Assembly: GCF_944383115.1 (NCBI RefSeq)
Contig: NZ_CALWOJ010000009.1
Coordinates: 1-46,716 of the forward strand
Direction of reading: 5' to 3'
Source of the DNA: an uncultured Flavonifractor sp.
Lineage (GTDB): Bacteria > Bacillota > Clostridia > Oscillospirales > Oscillospiraceae
DNA: 46,716 nucleotides
Under the pieces are notes generated by a model, which was not told where the DNA came from, ran no database searches, and worked only from the letters and a program-made list of their open reading frames with translations. Shown in pieces: positions 8,082-16,743 of this stretch. Within the stretch, counting starts at the first letter, position 1. Each line of letters begins with the position of its first letter. The position numbers were made by a program, and so were the translations under genes.

Positions 8082-9948
8082 AACGCCTGTGAAAAGATCC
8101 CATACCGTGCGCCGACTGATGCGCTATGTAGGTCGGGGCTACGGCCTCCGCTTTGTCCTGGTTCTTTTGTGTATCATGGTCAGCGCCATTGCCTCTGTAT
8201 CCGGTTCGCTGTTCCTGGGCTCCCTCATCGATGACTATATCACCCCTCTGCTGGCTATGGACAATCCCGTGTTTGACGGCCTGCTTCGGGCTTTGATCAT
8301 GATGGGGTGCCTGTACCTCACCGGCGCGCTGTGTGCCCTTGCCTACAACCGGTTGATGGTCACCATCTCCCAGGGCGTGCAGAAGAAGATCCGTGACGAT
8401 CTGTTCGGACATATGCAATCCCTGCCCATCAAGTATTTTGATACCCATGCCCACGGCGATGTGATGAGCGTATACACCAACGACGTGGATACGTTGCGTC
8501 AGATGTTTTCTCAGAGCATCCCCCAGGTCATCAATTCCCTGATGATGATCATAGTCGCTTTTATCGGAATGCTCACCACCAACCTGATGCTGACCGGCGT
8601 TGTCGTCCTTTGTATCGTTGTGATGCTGCTGGTGACCCGCTTCCTGGCAGGGCGCAGCGGACGGTACTTTATCCGGCAGCAGATCAAGATCGGCGATCTG
8701 AACGGCTATATTGAGGAGATGATCAACGGCCAGAAGGTGGTCAAGGTCTTTTGCCATGAGGAGGAGGCCCAGGAGGGCTTTGACAAGGTAAACGACGCCT
8801 TGTGCGAAAGCGCCTATAAGGCCAATAAATATGCCAACATCCTTATGCCCATCCTGATTAACATCGGCAACATTCAATATGTCATCATTGCCATGGCCGG
8901 CGGCGCGCTGGCCCTCAGCGGTGTGGGGGGCGCCATCACGCTGGGCGTCATCGCCACGTTCCTCCAGCTGTCCAAGAGCCTGTCCAACCCCATCAGCCAG
9001 ATCTCCCAGCAGCTCAACTCGGTGGTCATGGCCCTGGCCGGCGCCCAGCGGATCTTCGATCTGATGGATGAGCCTCCTGAGGAGGATCACGGTACCGTCA
9101 CCCTGGTCAACGTGGCCTTCGATCAGGACGGCACCCTCCACGAGACCGGCGAGCATACCAACCTGTGGGCCTGGAAGGTTCCTCAGGAAGACGGGTCCTT
9201 TGCCTACACCAGACTGGCGGGCGACGTGCGCTTCGACCATGTGGACTTTGCCTACGAGGAGGGCAAGACCATCCTCCATGACATCACGCTCTTTGCCAAG
9301 CCAGGTCAAAAGCTGGCCTTCGTGGGCGCCACCGGCGCGGGCAAGACCACCATTACCAACCTGATCAACCGCTTCTACGACATTGCCGACGGCAAGATTC
9401 ACTACGACGGCATCTCCATCAACGATATTAAGAAGCCGGATCTGCGGCGCTCTCTGGGCATCGTACTTCAGGACACCAACTTGTTTACCGGTACCGTCCG
9501 GGAGAACATCCGTTACGGCAACCTGAGCGCCACCGATGAGGAGGTAGAGGCCGCCGCCGTGCTGGCCAATGCCGATGACTTTATCCGCCGGCTGCCCCAG
9601 GGATATGATACTATGCTCACCGGCAACGGCGCCAACCTGTCTCAGGGCCAGCGGCAGCTCATTGCCATTGCACGGGCCGCGGTTGCCGACCCGCCGGTGA
9701 TGATCCTGGATGAGGCCACCTCTTCCATCGATACCCGTACGGAGGCCATTGTTCAACAGGGAATGGATTCTTTGATGTGTGGACGCACGGTGTTTGTCAT
9801 TGCACACCGGCTCTCCACCGTCCGAAACTCCGATGCTATCATGGTGCTGGATCATGGCCGCATTGTGGAACGGGGCGACCATGAGGATCTGATTAACCAA
9901 CACGGCCTCTACTATCAACTTTATACCGGCGCTTTTGAGCTGGAATAA
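8074..9948 (+). CDS. ABC exporter half-transporter, catalytic partner
   Basis: Started at the ATG before NKTPVKRSHTV, preceded by GGGAGGGAGCGAGG, which gives 624 residues. Six helices are followed by a nucleotide-binding domain with canonical catalytic residues: Walker A GATGAGKTT, Walker B MILDEATSSID, switch His in VIAHRLS. The signature is LSQGQ rather than LSGGQ, which fits its role of facing the degenerate Walker site of the partner. A linker of about 45 residues (HGTVTLVNVAFDQDGT... DGSFAYTRLAG) between membrane and ATPase parts is longer than usual. It overlaps the upstream gene by 8 bases and ends at a strong shared terminator. Confidence 0.94.
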   Translation: MNKTPVKRSHTVRRLMRYVGRGYGLRFVLVLLCIMVSAIASVSGSLFLGSLIDDYITPLLAMDNPVFDGLLRALIMMGCLYLTGALCALAYNRLMVTISQGVQKKIRDDLFGHMQSLPIKYFDTHAHGDVMSVYTNDVDTLRQMFSQSIPQVINSLMMIIVAFIGMLTTNLMLTGVVVLCIVVMLLVTRFLAGRSGRYFIRQQIKIGDLNGYIEEMINGQKVVKVFCHEEEAQEGFDKVNDALCESAYKANKYANILMPILINIGNIQYVIIAMAGGALALSGVGGAITLGVIATFLQLSKSLSNPISQISQQLNSVVMALAGAQRIFDLMDEPPEEDHGTVTLVNVAFDQDGTLHETGEHTNLWAWKVPQEDGSFAYTRLAGDVRFDHVDFAYEEGKTILHDITLFAKPGQKLAFVGATGAGKTTITNLINRFYDIADGKIHYDGISINDIKKPDLRRSLGIVLQDTNLFTGTVRENIRYGNLSATDEEVEAAAVLANADDFIRRLPQGYDTMLTGNGANLSQGQRQLIAIARAAVADPPVMILDEATSSIDTRTEAIVQQGMDSLMCGRTVFVIAHRLSTVRNSDAIMVLDHGRIVERGDHEDLINQHGLYYQLYTGAFELE

Positions 9949-9957
9949 GAAACGAAA

Positions 9958-9990
9958 AAGACACGCCGCTGCATTGCAGCGGCGTGTCTT
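9958..9990. terminator. Bidirectional terminator between exporter operon and esterase gene
   Basis: AAGACACGCCGCTGC (9958-9972) pairs with GCAGCGGCGTGTCTT (9976-9990), a perfect 15-base stem with a 3-base loop. On the minus strand it is followed by TTTCG/TTTC, so it serves the convergent esterase gene best. Confidence 0.88.
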
Positions 9991-10012
9991 AGTTTGGGCA
10001 AAGAGAGAAGCC

Positions 10013-10957
10013 TTACAGCATATCCATCAAAAACCGGGCGGCGTGTTCCATGGCCTCATTGGCTTTTCTCATAGGGAAGGTCTGAAAGACGTGCCACATC
10101 TTGTCCCACACCTCCAGCCGGCAGGGGACGGAGGCCTTGAGCATACGGTTGCGCAGGCGTACCGCGTCGGAGAGCAGCAGCTCGTTGGTGCCGGCCTGGA
10201 TCAGGGTAGGAGGAAAGCCGGTCAGATCGGCGAACAGGGGGGACAGGCAAGGATCGGTGAAGTCCTCTCCCCGGGCATAGGCGTCCCGGGTGGCGTGGAT
10301 ATAATTTAAGGTAAGGACCGGGTCAATGTCCGCCCGTTCCTGATAGGAGTTCCCGCTGGCCGTCATATCGGTCCAGGGCGAGAACAGAAGCAGGGCCCGG
10401 GGCAGCCGCCGTCCTGCCTGCTTGAGCTTATGGGTGAGAACCAATGCCAGATTGCCTCCTGCCGAGTCGCCTGCCACCACCACGTCCCGGGCTCCGTATC
10501 CCAGGTACATCAGATGGTCCCAGGCCTGGAGAGCGTCCTCCACGGCGGCGGGGTAGGGATGCTCGGGCGCCAGGCGGTATTCAAAACTCATGACCTGCAT
10601 TCCGGTGACCAGAGACAATTTGGAGCCCAAAATGCGGGAGTAGCCCAGCGTGCCGCTGGTATAGCCGCCGCCGTGACAATAGAGGATAACTTTCCGGTGG
10701 TCATAGCTTCGATGGGGCCTGATCCAGGCGCAGTTCATTTCACCCAGCAGGAAGGTCTCCCAGCTCATGCCTCCCATTGGAGCCACCAGACGGCCCAGCA
10801 ATTCCTGATTTTTTCGCTGCTTAGTCAGATCTTCCACGTTCATGACCTCGGGCGTAGCGGCGCTGTGGATGGCCTTCAAAGCCCGCATAAAGGGCGCCAG
10901 ACGCTGCTTTTCCGCCCGCTGGCCGGCAAGTTCTTCCCGTTTCGTGTGGTGTTTCAT
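10013..10957 (-). CDS. Alpha/beta hydrolase, hormone-sensitive-lipase-type esterase
   Basis: 314-residue esterase hydrolysing short acyl esters or acetylated compounds. Oxyanion loop HGGGY (95-99), nucleophile elbow GDSAGG with Ser165, and His289 in KMWHVF. The acid position, normally Asp, is best matched by Glu259 in TNELLLSD, a substitution I believe occurs in parts of this family. There is no signal peptide, so it is cytoplasmic. GAGGAGG precedes the ATG. It diverges from an acyltransferase gene across a 144-base shared control region. The pairing suggests an acylation/deacylation couple acting on one substrate; that is inference. Confidence 0.9.
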   Translation of the reverse strand: MKHHTKREELAGQRAEKQRLAPFMRALKAIHSAATPEVMNVEDLTKQRKNQELLGRLVAPMGGMSWETFLLGEMNCAWIRPHRSYDHRKVILYCHGGGYTSGTLGYSRILGSKLSLVTGMQVMSFEYRLAPEHPYPAAVEDALQAWDHLMYLGYGARDVVVAGDSAGGNLALVLTHKLKQAGRRLPRALLLFSPWTDMTASGNSYQERADIDPVLTLNYIHATRDAYARGEDFTDPCLSPLFADLTGFPPTLIQAGTNELLLSDAVRLRNRMLKASVPCRLEVWDKMWHVFQTFPMRKANEAMEHAARFLMDML

Positions 10958-11006
10958 GTGGGGATTCCTCCTCAGGAGTCAGGCGAAGGGCCGCCTTGTA
11001 AACAGC

Positions 11007-11076
11007 ATTATAGCATAGGCTGATTATAAAAGAAAGTGCGCTTTCCCTTGTGAGCGACAGTGGAATGTGTTATTCT
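11007..11076. promoter_or_regulatory. Divergent promoters with a shared dyad (esterase / acyltransferase)
   Basis: Minus strand: extended -10 TGCTATAAT with TATAAT at 11012-11007 and a weak -35. Plus strand: -35 TTGTGA (11048-11053), 17-base spacer, -10 TATTCT (11071-11076) with a TG extension. Between them an inverted repeat, GAAAG (11032-11036) TGCG CTTTC (11041-11045), could bind one regulator for both genes. No regulator gene is adjacent. Confidence 0.55.
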
Positions 11077-11101
11077 TTTACAGAAGAAGGGGGTGGAGTA
11101 T

Positions 11102-12406
11102 ATGGCCGGGAAACAGCCGGAGGAGAAGGAAAAACGGCAGAAAGAGTGGTATCGTCTGGACAATGCGGCGGTGGTGTACTCCGCCATCCAGAAGGAGCGG
11201 TATTCGGCGGTCTATCGGTTTTCCGCCGTCATGGATCAGCCGGTGGACCCCGCAGCCCTTCAGCGGGCGGTGGATAAGACCATGCCCCGCTTTCCCGGAT
11301 TCCGGGTGCGCATCAAACAGGGCGTTTTCTGGTACTATTCCGAGTTCAATGATGCGCCGGGGCCTTTTGTGCAGAAGGATATCTCCAACTGCTGTCAGCC
11401 GGTGCGCTTTGACCAGGACGACGGCTGGCTGGTACGCTTCTTTTATTATGAGCGGCGCATTTCCCTGGAAGTATTCCACGCCATCAGCGACGGCGCGGGG
11501 GCTATGACCCTGCTGCGCACCTTGCTGGCGGTCTACCTGCGGGAACTGGGGTACCAGATCCCCAATACCTGCGGTGTGCTGGACGTGGACAAGCCGCCAC
11601 GACCGGAAGAGCTGGAGGACGCCTACGCTCGCTATGCCACTGTAAAAGCAAGACGCTTTACAACCCTGAAGAAGGCGTATCCCAACGCCGGTACGGCGGA
11701 ACCGTTCTATACATTGAATGTGACGATGGGATTCTGCTCCGTGCGGCAGTTGAAGGAAAAGGCCAGGGAACACGGCGCGTCCATCACAGAGTATCTGACG
11801 GCGGTGCTGCTGAAGGTTTTGGTGGATCAGCAGCGCAGGGAACGGCCCAAAAAGGAACTGCCGGTGGCGCTGGCCATCCCCATCAATTTACGGCCCTGGT
11901 TTCCCACCGAGAGCCTGCGCAATTTTATTCTGACAGTCCGGCCCTGTATTGATCCCGGCCTGGGGGAGTATACCTTTGAGGAGATCGTCAGTCAGGTACA
12001 TCACTACCTGCGCCTGAACATCAACCGCCAGCAGATGCAGGCGGAGCTTGCGGGCAACGTGAAGTTTGCCAGGAACAAACTGGTGCAGATCACACCGGTG
12101 GTCCTTAAAAATCCCGGTGTCGCCTTTGGGTACTGGATGGCGGGCGTACGGCCCTTCTCCGGTACTTATACCAATCCGGGTCCCTTTGAGGTGCCGGAAG
12201 AGATGCGGCCCCACATCCGGCGGATGGAGGTTATCCTGGGCCAGGCCACCATGCCGAGAGTCCACTGCGCCTCCATCAGCTATGGTGATGTGATGGAGAT
12301 CACCTTTGCCGGTACCCAGAAGGAGTCGGATACCGAGCGGGACTTTTTCCGCTTTTTGGTGCGGGACGGCATCCATGTGAAGGTGGAGAGCAACCGTACC
12401 CAGTAA
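11102..12406 (+). CDS. Condensation/alcohol-acetyltransferase-like acyltransferase
   Basis: 434 residues from the ATG before AGKQPEEKEK, which has AAGGGGGTGGAG upstream. It belongs to the large CoA-dependent acyltransferase fold with the H-x3-DG catalytic motif: HAISDGAG, His126 to Gly131. The fold also includes O-acetyltransferases, condensation domains and wax-ester synthases. Supporting blocks are RFPGFRVR and the mid-protein segment LAIPINLRPWFPTESLRNF, which matches the conserved NLR element of the alcohol acetyltransferase family. It is predicted soluble. Twelve bases separate it from the zinc-ribbon membrane protein gene, with which it forms an operon. The acyl acceptor is unknown. Confidence 0.8.
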   Translation: MAGKQPEEKEKRQKEWYRLDNAAVVYSAIQKERYSAVYRFSAVMDQPVDPAALQRAVDKTMPRFPGFRVRIKQGVFWYYSEFNDAPGPFVQKDISNCCQPVRFDQDDGWLVRFFYYERRISLEVFHAISDGAGAMTLLRTLLAVYLRELGYQIPNTCGVLDVDKPPRPEELEDAYARYATVKARRFTTLKKAYPNAGTAEPFYTLNVTMGFCSVRQLKEKAREHGASITEYLTAVLLKVLVDQQRRERPKKELPVALAIPINLRPWFPTESLRNFILTVRPCIDPGLGEYTFEEIVSQVHHYLRLNINRQQMQAELAGNVKFARNKLVQITPVVLKNPGVAFGYWMAGVRPFSGTYTNPGPFEVPEEMRPHIRRMEVILGQATMPRVHCASISYGDVMEITFAGTQKESDTERDFFRFLVRDGIHVKVESNRTQ

Positions 12407-12418
12407 GGAGGAGACGTC

Positions 12419-13123
12419 ATGCCCTATTGTGTTCATTGTGGGGTGGAGCTTGATGGGACGGCCACATTTTGCCCACTGTGCCGGACAGAAGTGATAGACC
12501 CCGGCCGCCCGCCGGATACCCAGTCGCCCAAACCCTTTCCTGACGAGCGGGGAGAGGTGCCCCCCATCCCCAAGGGAGCGGTGGCGGCGGTCATTACCGC
12601 CATGCTGGCCTGCGTGGCGGTGGGCTGCGGTCTGCTGAACCTGTTTTTAAAGCCTGGTCGCACCTGGTCTCTCTATGTGATTGGGGCCACTATTATGCTC
12701 TGGCTGTGGATTGTGCTGCCCATTCTCTTCAAGCGGATCCCCCTTCTGGTACGCAGCCTTATCAACGTGGCAGCGGTGGCACTGTATGTCTATCTGATGT
12801 CGGTGGAGCTGAACGGAAGGGCGTGGTATCTGGGGCTGGCGGTACCCATCATTCTGTGGGGCGGGGCGGTATGGCTGCTGCTGTCGCTCATGCTGCGGGT
12901 TTATCACCGCTCTGTGATCAGCAGCGCCGCGATTTTGATCGGCAGCCTGGGCGTCTTTTTGCTGGGGGTGGAGTTTTTTATCGACCGCTGGCTGACAGGC
13001 GGATGGGACCCCTCCTGGTCTCTGGTGGTACTTACCATCTGCGTGTGTACCGTGATTCCATTGGTCATCATCCGGCGCATTCCCGCGTTTCGGGAAGAGG
13101 TGCGTCGTCGTTTCCATACCTGA
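12419..13123 (+). CDS. Zinc-ribbon integral membrane protein (DUF6320-like)
   Basis: 234 residues. The N-terminus is a CX2C-x10-CX2C zinc ribbon (Cys4, Cys7, Cys18, Cys21) facing the cytoplasm. A Pro-rich linker follows, then about six hydrophobic helices from residue 55 to 225. The end is basic (RRIPAFREEVRRRFHT). AAGGAGGAGACGTC sits directly before the ATG. It matches my recollection of the DUF6320 family, which I associate with acyltransferase and alpha/beta hydrolase neighbours as seen here. No biochemical role is known; it could anchor or supply substrate to the acyltransferase. Confidence 0.75.
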   Translation: MPYCVHCGVELDGTATFCPLCRTEVIDPGRPPDTQSPKPFPDERGEVPPIPKGAVAAVITAMLACVAVGCGLLNLFLKPGRTWSLYVIGATIMLWLWIVLPILFKRIPLLVRSLINVAAVALYVYLMSVELNGRAWYLGLAVPIILWGGAVWLLLSLMLRVYHRSVISSAAILIGSLGVFLLGVEFFIDRWLTGGWDPSWSLVVLTICVCTVIPLVIIRRIPAFREEVRRRFHT

Positions 13124-13133
13124 ACAAGCACCG

Positions 13134-13161
13134 GGGCGGCGCAATCTTGCGCCGCCCTTTT
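13134..13161 (+). terminator. Rho-independent terminator after the zinc-ribbon gene
   Basis: GGGCGGCGCA (13134-13143) pairs with TGCGCCGCCC (13148-13157) around ATCT, followed by TTTTCG. Confidence 0.88.
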
Positions 13162-13213
13162 CGTCTGTCCCGCCGGCGGGGCGCATAGAATAGCAGAAAG
13201 GGGGGGGCGCGGC

Positions 13214-13753
13214 ATGGAGGGGCGGTTTGTGCTGGCGGAGGGCCGTGGCTGGCTCACCGTTCGGGAGCAGCAGGGCCGGGCGGTGTGCTGCGCTCAGATC
13301 CCAGACGACCAACGGGGCCTGTATAAATGCTGGCTGGTAGGCCCCACGGGAAAGGCGCTGCTGGGCACCTTTGTGCCGCAGGAAGGCGCCCTGCGGCTGG
13401 AACGTACCCTGTCGGTGAGCGAACTGAAGCGTCAGGGCGCCTGGCCGCCGGAGGGGGGCGAGGCGGCGCTGGCCTTCACCTTTGGCGGGAAGGAGGGGCC
13501 GCCTCAGGGCTGGAGCAGAGTGGACGCTCCCGGACAGCTGCTGGGCGAGCCCCTGCTCTCGGCGGCTGCCCGGGGCCCGGCGCTGATGCGCCGGGAGGAG
13601 AACGGCTTTTTGCTGGCCTACCGGTATGAACCAGACAGCCCCTTTCCTTTAACGCCGCTGTTTTGCTTTGCCCGGCTGATGCAGCTGAATGGACGGGATT
13701 ATCTCTGCTTTCCCTTTCGGCCCGGAGGATGTCCCAGACTGGAAGAGTTGTAA
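13214..13753 (+). CDS. Conserved-looking protein of unknown function
   Basis: 179 residues, preceded by a run of G residues (AAAGGGGGGGG) and GCGCGGC ahead of the ATG. I do not recognise a domain. It has no signal peptide or membrane helix and is built from short beta-rich stretches (FVLAEGRGWLTVRE, LYKCWLVGPTGKALLGTF, ALAFTFGG, DYLCFPFRPGG). Coding seems real: the frame is open with the GC-rich third positions of its neighbours, there is a ribosome site, and the stop codon abuts the next promoter. It lies between a terminator and the mrnC promoter, so it is probably transcribed alone. Confidence 0.65.
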   Translation: MEGRFVLAEGRGWLTVREQQGRAVCCAQIPDDQRGLYKCWLVGPTGKALLGTFVPQEGALRLERTLSVSELKRQGAWPPEGGEAALAFTFGGKEGPPQGWSRVDAPGQLLGEPLLSAAARGPALMRREENGFLLAYRYEPDSPFPLTPLFCFARLMQLNGRDYLCFPFRPGGCPRLEEL

Positions 13754-13776
13754 TTTTACCACGTTTGCGTTATACT
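13748..13776 (+). promoter_or_regulatory. Predicted promoter of mrnC-rqcH
   Basis: -35 TTGTAA (13748-13753), 17-base spacer, -10 TATACT (13771-13776). The -35 overlaps the stop codon of the preceding gene. Confidence 0.72.
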
Positions 13777-13814
13777 GGCACAATGAGATTCCATATTACA
13801 AATGAGGAATGACT

Positions 13815-14228
13815 ATGACGGATTATTTTCATCTCAGCGTTCAGCCTGACGATATCCGGGCCATCAGCAGCCTGGGCCTGGCCCATTTGGGAGACGGCGT
13901 TTTTGAACTGATGGTGCGCTCCTGGCTGTGCCTCCACGGAAAAGCCACATCCAAGGGCCTCCATCGGGCTGCCGTACATTATGTGGCGGCTCCTGCCCAG
14001 GCACGGGCGGTGGAGAAGATCCTGCCCATTCTGGAGGAAGCGGAGCAGGACGTATTCCGCCGGGGCCGGAATACCAGCCCCCACAGCGTACCCCAGAACG
14101 CCAGCCGGGCGGACTACCAGGCCGCCACCGGACTGGAGGCCCTGTTTGGCTGGCTGTGGCTCCAGGGCCGCACCCAGCGGCTCAATCAACTCTTTGCCGT
14201 GATGATGGAGGAAGAGGAATGCCGCTAG
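13815..14228 (+). CDS. mrnC: Mini-ribonuclease III
   Basis: 137-residue RNase III catalytic domain without a double-strand RNA-binding domain. In Firmicutes it matures the ends of 23S rRNA. The domain hallmark is visible near the start: LGLAHLGDGVFELMVR, with the catalytic-site Asp in HLGD, followed by the long helical segment NTSPHSVPQNASRADYQAATGLEALFGWLWLQG. There are two nearby ATG codons; the one at 13815 is chosen because GAGGA sits 6 bases upstream, whereas it abuts the ATG at 13809. The stop overlaps the rqcH start, so the two are co-translated. Confidence 0.92.
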   Translation: MTDYFHLSVQPDDIRAISSLGLAHLGDGVFELMVRSWLCLHGKATSKGLHRAAVHYVAAPAQARAVEKILPILEEAEQDVFRRGRNTSPHSVPQNASRADYQAATGLEALFGWLWLQGRTQRLNQLFAVMMEEEECR

Positions 14229-15943
14229 ACGCACTGTGCCTGACCGCCGTGGCGGAGGAACTCCGCCGGGCCGTGGTCGGGGGGAAGATCGACAAGATCT
14301 ATCAGCCCACCCGGGATGAGATCGTGCTGTTCCTCCGGGGACAAGGGGAGAATTTGAAGCTGCTGCTCTCCGCCAATCCCGGCCATCCCAGGGCCCATCT
14401 CACCACCCTGAACCGGGAAAACCCGGACAAGCCCCCCATGTTCTGTATGCTGCTGCGCAAGCACCTGCTGGGCGGGCGCATTCTGGAACTGAACCAGCCG
14501 CCCCTGGAGCGCATCCTGGACTTCAGACTGGAGACCATCGACGAGCTGGGGGACCGGGTGGAACGCCGCCTGGTGCTGGAGGTCATGGGACGTAACGCCA
14601 ACCTCATTCTATTGGATGGCGATGGCCGCATCATTGACTGCATCCGCCGTGTTGAGGGCGATCTATCCAAGGGACAGCGGCAGGTTCTGCCTGGCTTGTT
14701 CTATCATCCTCCTGCTATGCCTGAAAAGCAAAATCCCTTTACCCTCAGTGAGGACGAACTGAGGACGGCACTGGACAATCCTATGGGAAAAGAGCCGGAG
14801 AAGTTGCTGATGGATACTTTTATCGGACTTTCTCCCCTGATTGCCAGGGAAATTGTCTTTCGGGCCGGCGGCGAGGAGGGGCTGGTTTCTGAACTTCTGA
14901 AGCTGCGAAAAGTTGTACAGGAAAATAGCTTTACAGCTTATCTGCTGGTACGGGACGGCAAGCCGGTGGACTTTTCCTTCCTGCCCATCCTCCAATACGG
15001 GCCTGAGACTGAAAGCATCCGCCAGGACAGCTTTTCCGTCCTGCTGGACGGATTCTATGAGCGCCGGGAGGCGGCGGAACGGGTCAAACAGCGGGGCCAG
15101 GATCTGGTCAAAGCGGTGACCAGCGCCCGGGACCGGACCGCCCGCAAGCTGGCAAACCAGGAGAAGGAACTGGCCGCCACCTTTGACCGGGAACGCCTGC
15201 GGGAGCAGGGGGACATCATCACCTCCAACCTCCATCGGATGGAGAAGGGGATGGCGGTACTGCGGGCCCAGAATTTCTATGACCCGGACTATGGTGAGAT
15301 TGAGATCAAGTTGGACCCCCTGCTCACGCCCCAGCAGAACGCCGCCAAATATTATAAGGACTACAACAAGGCCAAGACAGCCGAGCAGATGCTCACCATC
15401 CAGATCGAGAAGGGCGAGAAGGAACTGGAGTACCTGAACAGCGTGCTGGAGAACCTGAAGCTGGCGGAAGGGGAGCGGGATCTGGGCGAGATCCGGCAGG
15501 AGCTGATGGACACCGGCTATCTCCGCCGGCCCAAGACCGCCGCCAAGCGGGACAAGCGGGTGGCGGGCAAGCCGATGGAATTTCGTTCCTCCACCGGACT
15601 GCGAATCACCGTGGGCAAGAACAACAGCCAAAACGACGAGCTGACCACGAAAATGGCGTTTAAGAGCGATATCTGGCTCCATACACAGAAGATCCACGGC
15701 TCCCATGTGATTCTGTGGCTGGAGGGAGGGGAGGCCGACGCCCGGAGCCTCACCGAGGCGGCCATTTTGGCGGCTACCTTTTCCCAGGCGGGAGACAGTA
15801 CCCGGGTGCCGGTGGACTATACGCCGGTGAAGTATGTGAAAAAGCCCGCCGGTGCCCGGCCGGGCATGGTGGTGTATACCACTTATCAGACCGCTGTGGT
15901 GGACCCGGACCACGAGCTGGCCAAACGCCTGCGGGTGAAATAA
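14219..15943 (+). CDS. rqcH: Rqc2/RqcH homologue (NFACT protein), ribosome quality control
   Basis: Binds stalled 50S subunits and recruits tRNA-Ala to add C-terminal alanine tails that mark nascent chains for degradation. 574 residues from the ATG overlapping the mrnC end; GGAGG lies upstream. An N-terminal NFACT-N domain starts LDALCLTAVAEELRRAVVGGKIDKIYQP. A long helical coiled-coil middle (about 280-440) contains ARKLANQEKELAATFDRERLREQGD. The C-terminal NFACT-R domain has FRSSTGLRITVGKNNSQNDEL, DIWLHTQKIHGSHVIL and PVDYTPVKYVKKPAGARPGMV. The FbpA/fibronectin-binding names used for this family are older labels. Confidence 0.95.
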   Translation: MPLDALCLTAVAEELRRAVVGGKIDKIYQPTRDEIVLFLRGQGENLKLLLSANPGHPRAHLTTLNRENPDKPPMFCMLLRKHLLGGRILELNQPPLERILDFRLETIDELGDRVERRLVLEVMGRNANLILLDGDGRIIDCIRRVEGDLSKGQRQVLPGLFYHPPAMPEKQNPFTLSEDELRTALDNPMGKEPEKLLMDTFIGLSPLIAREIVFRAGGEEGLVSELLKLRKVVQENSFTAYLLVRDGKPVDFSFLPILQYGPETESIRQDSFSVLLDGFYERREAAERVKQRGQDLVKAVTSARDRTARKLANQEKELAATFDRERLREQGDIITSNLHRMEKGMAVLRAQNFYDPDYGEIEIKLDPLLTPQQNAAKYYKDYNKAKTAEQMLTIQIEKGEKELEYLNSVLENLKLAEGERDLGEIRQELMDTGYLRRPKTAAKRDKRVAGKPMEFRSSTGLRITVGKNNSQNDELTTKMAFKSDIWLHTQKIHGSHVILWLEGGEADARSLTEAAILAATFSQAGDSTRVPVDYTPVKYVKKPAGARPGMVVYTTYQTAVVDPDHELAKRLRVK

Positions 15944-15965
15944 CCGGGGACCAGGAGGAGATCAT

Positions 15966-16652
15966 ATGGAGACCTGCCACATCCTGGTGGTGGAAGACGA
16001 CCAGGACATCAACAACCTGCTGTGCAAGATTCTAACCGGGGCGGGCTACGACTGTCGGCCCGCTTACTCCGGCAGCGAGGCCGCCCTGTGGGCCCAGCAG
16101 TATGATTATGACCTGGTGCTGCTGGATCTGATGCTCCCTGGGCTCACCGGGGAGGAGTTCATTGCCCAGCTGCGCCGCCGCAAGACCATGCCCATCATCG
16201 TCCTTTCCGCCAAAGCGGGGCTGGAGGATCGGGTGAATGTACTCAAACTGGGGGCGGACGACTTCATCCCCAAGCCCTTCGACAACGCCGAGGTGCTGGC
16301 CCGGGTGGAGGCCCAGCTGCGCCGGTACAAGCAGTTCGACCGGGGAAGTGGCAGCTCGGTGCTGACGCACGGGGATCTGGTACTGGACAAGGAGGGGGTC
16401 ACCGTCACTGCCGGCGGCAAGCCGGTGACCATCACCGCCCGTGAGTTTCGCATTCTGGCTCTGCTGATGGAACACCCCAGAAAAGTGTTTACCAGGGAGG
16501 AACTGTATCAGCAGGTGTGGGGTGGGGAGTATATGGGAGACGACAATACGGTGAACGTCCATATCTCCAATCTGCGTTCCAAGCTGGCCAAGGCCAGCCC
16601 CACAGAGTACATCAAAACGGTGTGGGGCATCGGCTTTAAGCTGAACGACTGA
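15966..16652 (+). CDS. OmpR-family response regulator
   Basis: 228 residues with AGGAGGAGATCAT before the ATG. Receiver domain: acidic pocket EDD (10-12), phospho-acceptor Asp54 in LVLLDLMLPG, Thr/Ser position in IIVLSAKAG, and Lys in FIPKPFD. C-terminal winged helix with REFRILALLMEHPRKVFTRE and NTVNVHISNLRSKL. It is followed by an ABC transporter of the lantibiotic-immunity type and then by a histidine kinase at 19242-20141, which is its likely cognate partner. Expected to control that transporter in response to cell-envelope-active peptides. Confidence 0.93.
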   Translation: METCHILVVEDDQDINNLLCKILTGAGYDCRPAYSGSEAALWAQQYDYDLVLLDLMLPGLTGEEFIAQLRRRKTMPIIVLSAKAGLEDRVNVLKLGADDFIPKPFDNAEVLARVEAQLRRYKQFDRGSGSSVLTHGDLVLDKEGVTVTAGGKPVTITAREFRILALLMEHPRKVFTREELYQQVWGGEYMGDDNTVNVHISNLRSKLAKASPTEYIKTVWGIGFKLND

Positions 16653-16743
16653 TGGTTTTATACTTTCTTCACCTTTGCTTAAAGCTCCGTTATGGCCTTG
16701 CCTGTATACTGGCATCACAAACCAAGAGAAAGGCTGATGCCCT

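Noticed and set aside
7990..9918. Long minus-strand open frame opposite the second ABC subunit
   Set aside because: Antisense shadow in GC-rich DNA; the plus-strand frame carries all Walker and signature motifs.
16653..16743. Separate promoter between the response regulator and the ABC ATPase
   Set aside because: A TATACT at 16705-16710 exists, but no -35 with normal spacing is visible; read-through from upstream is as likely.
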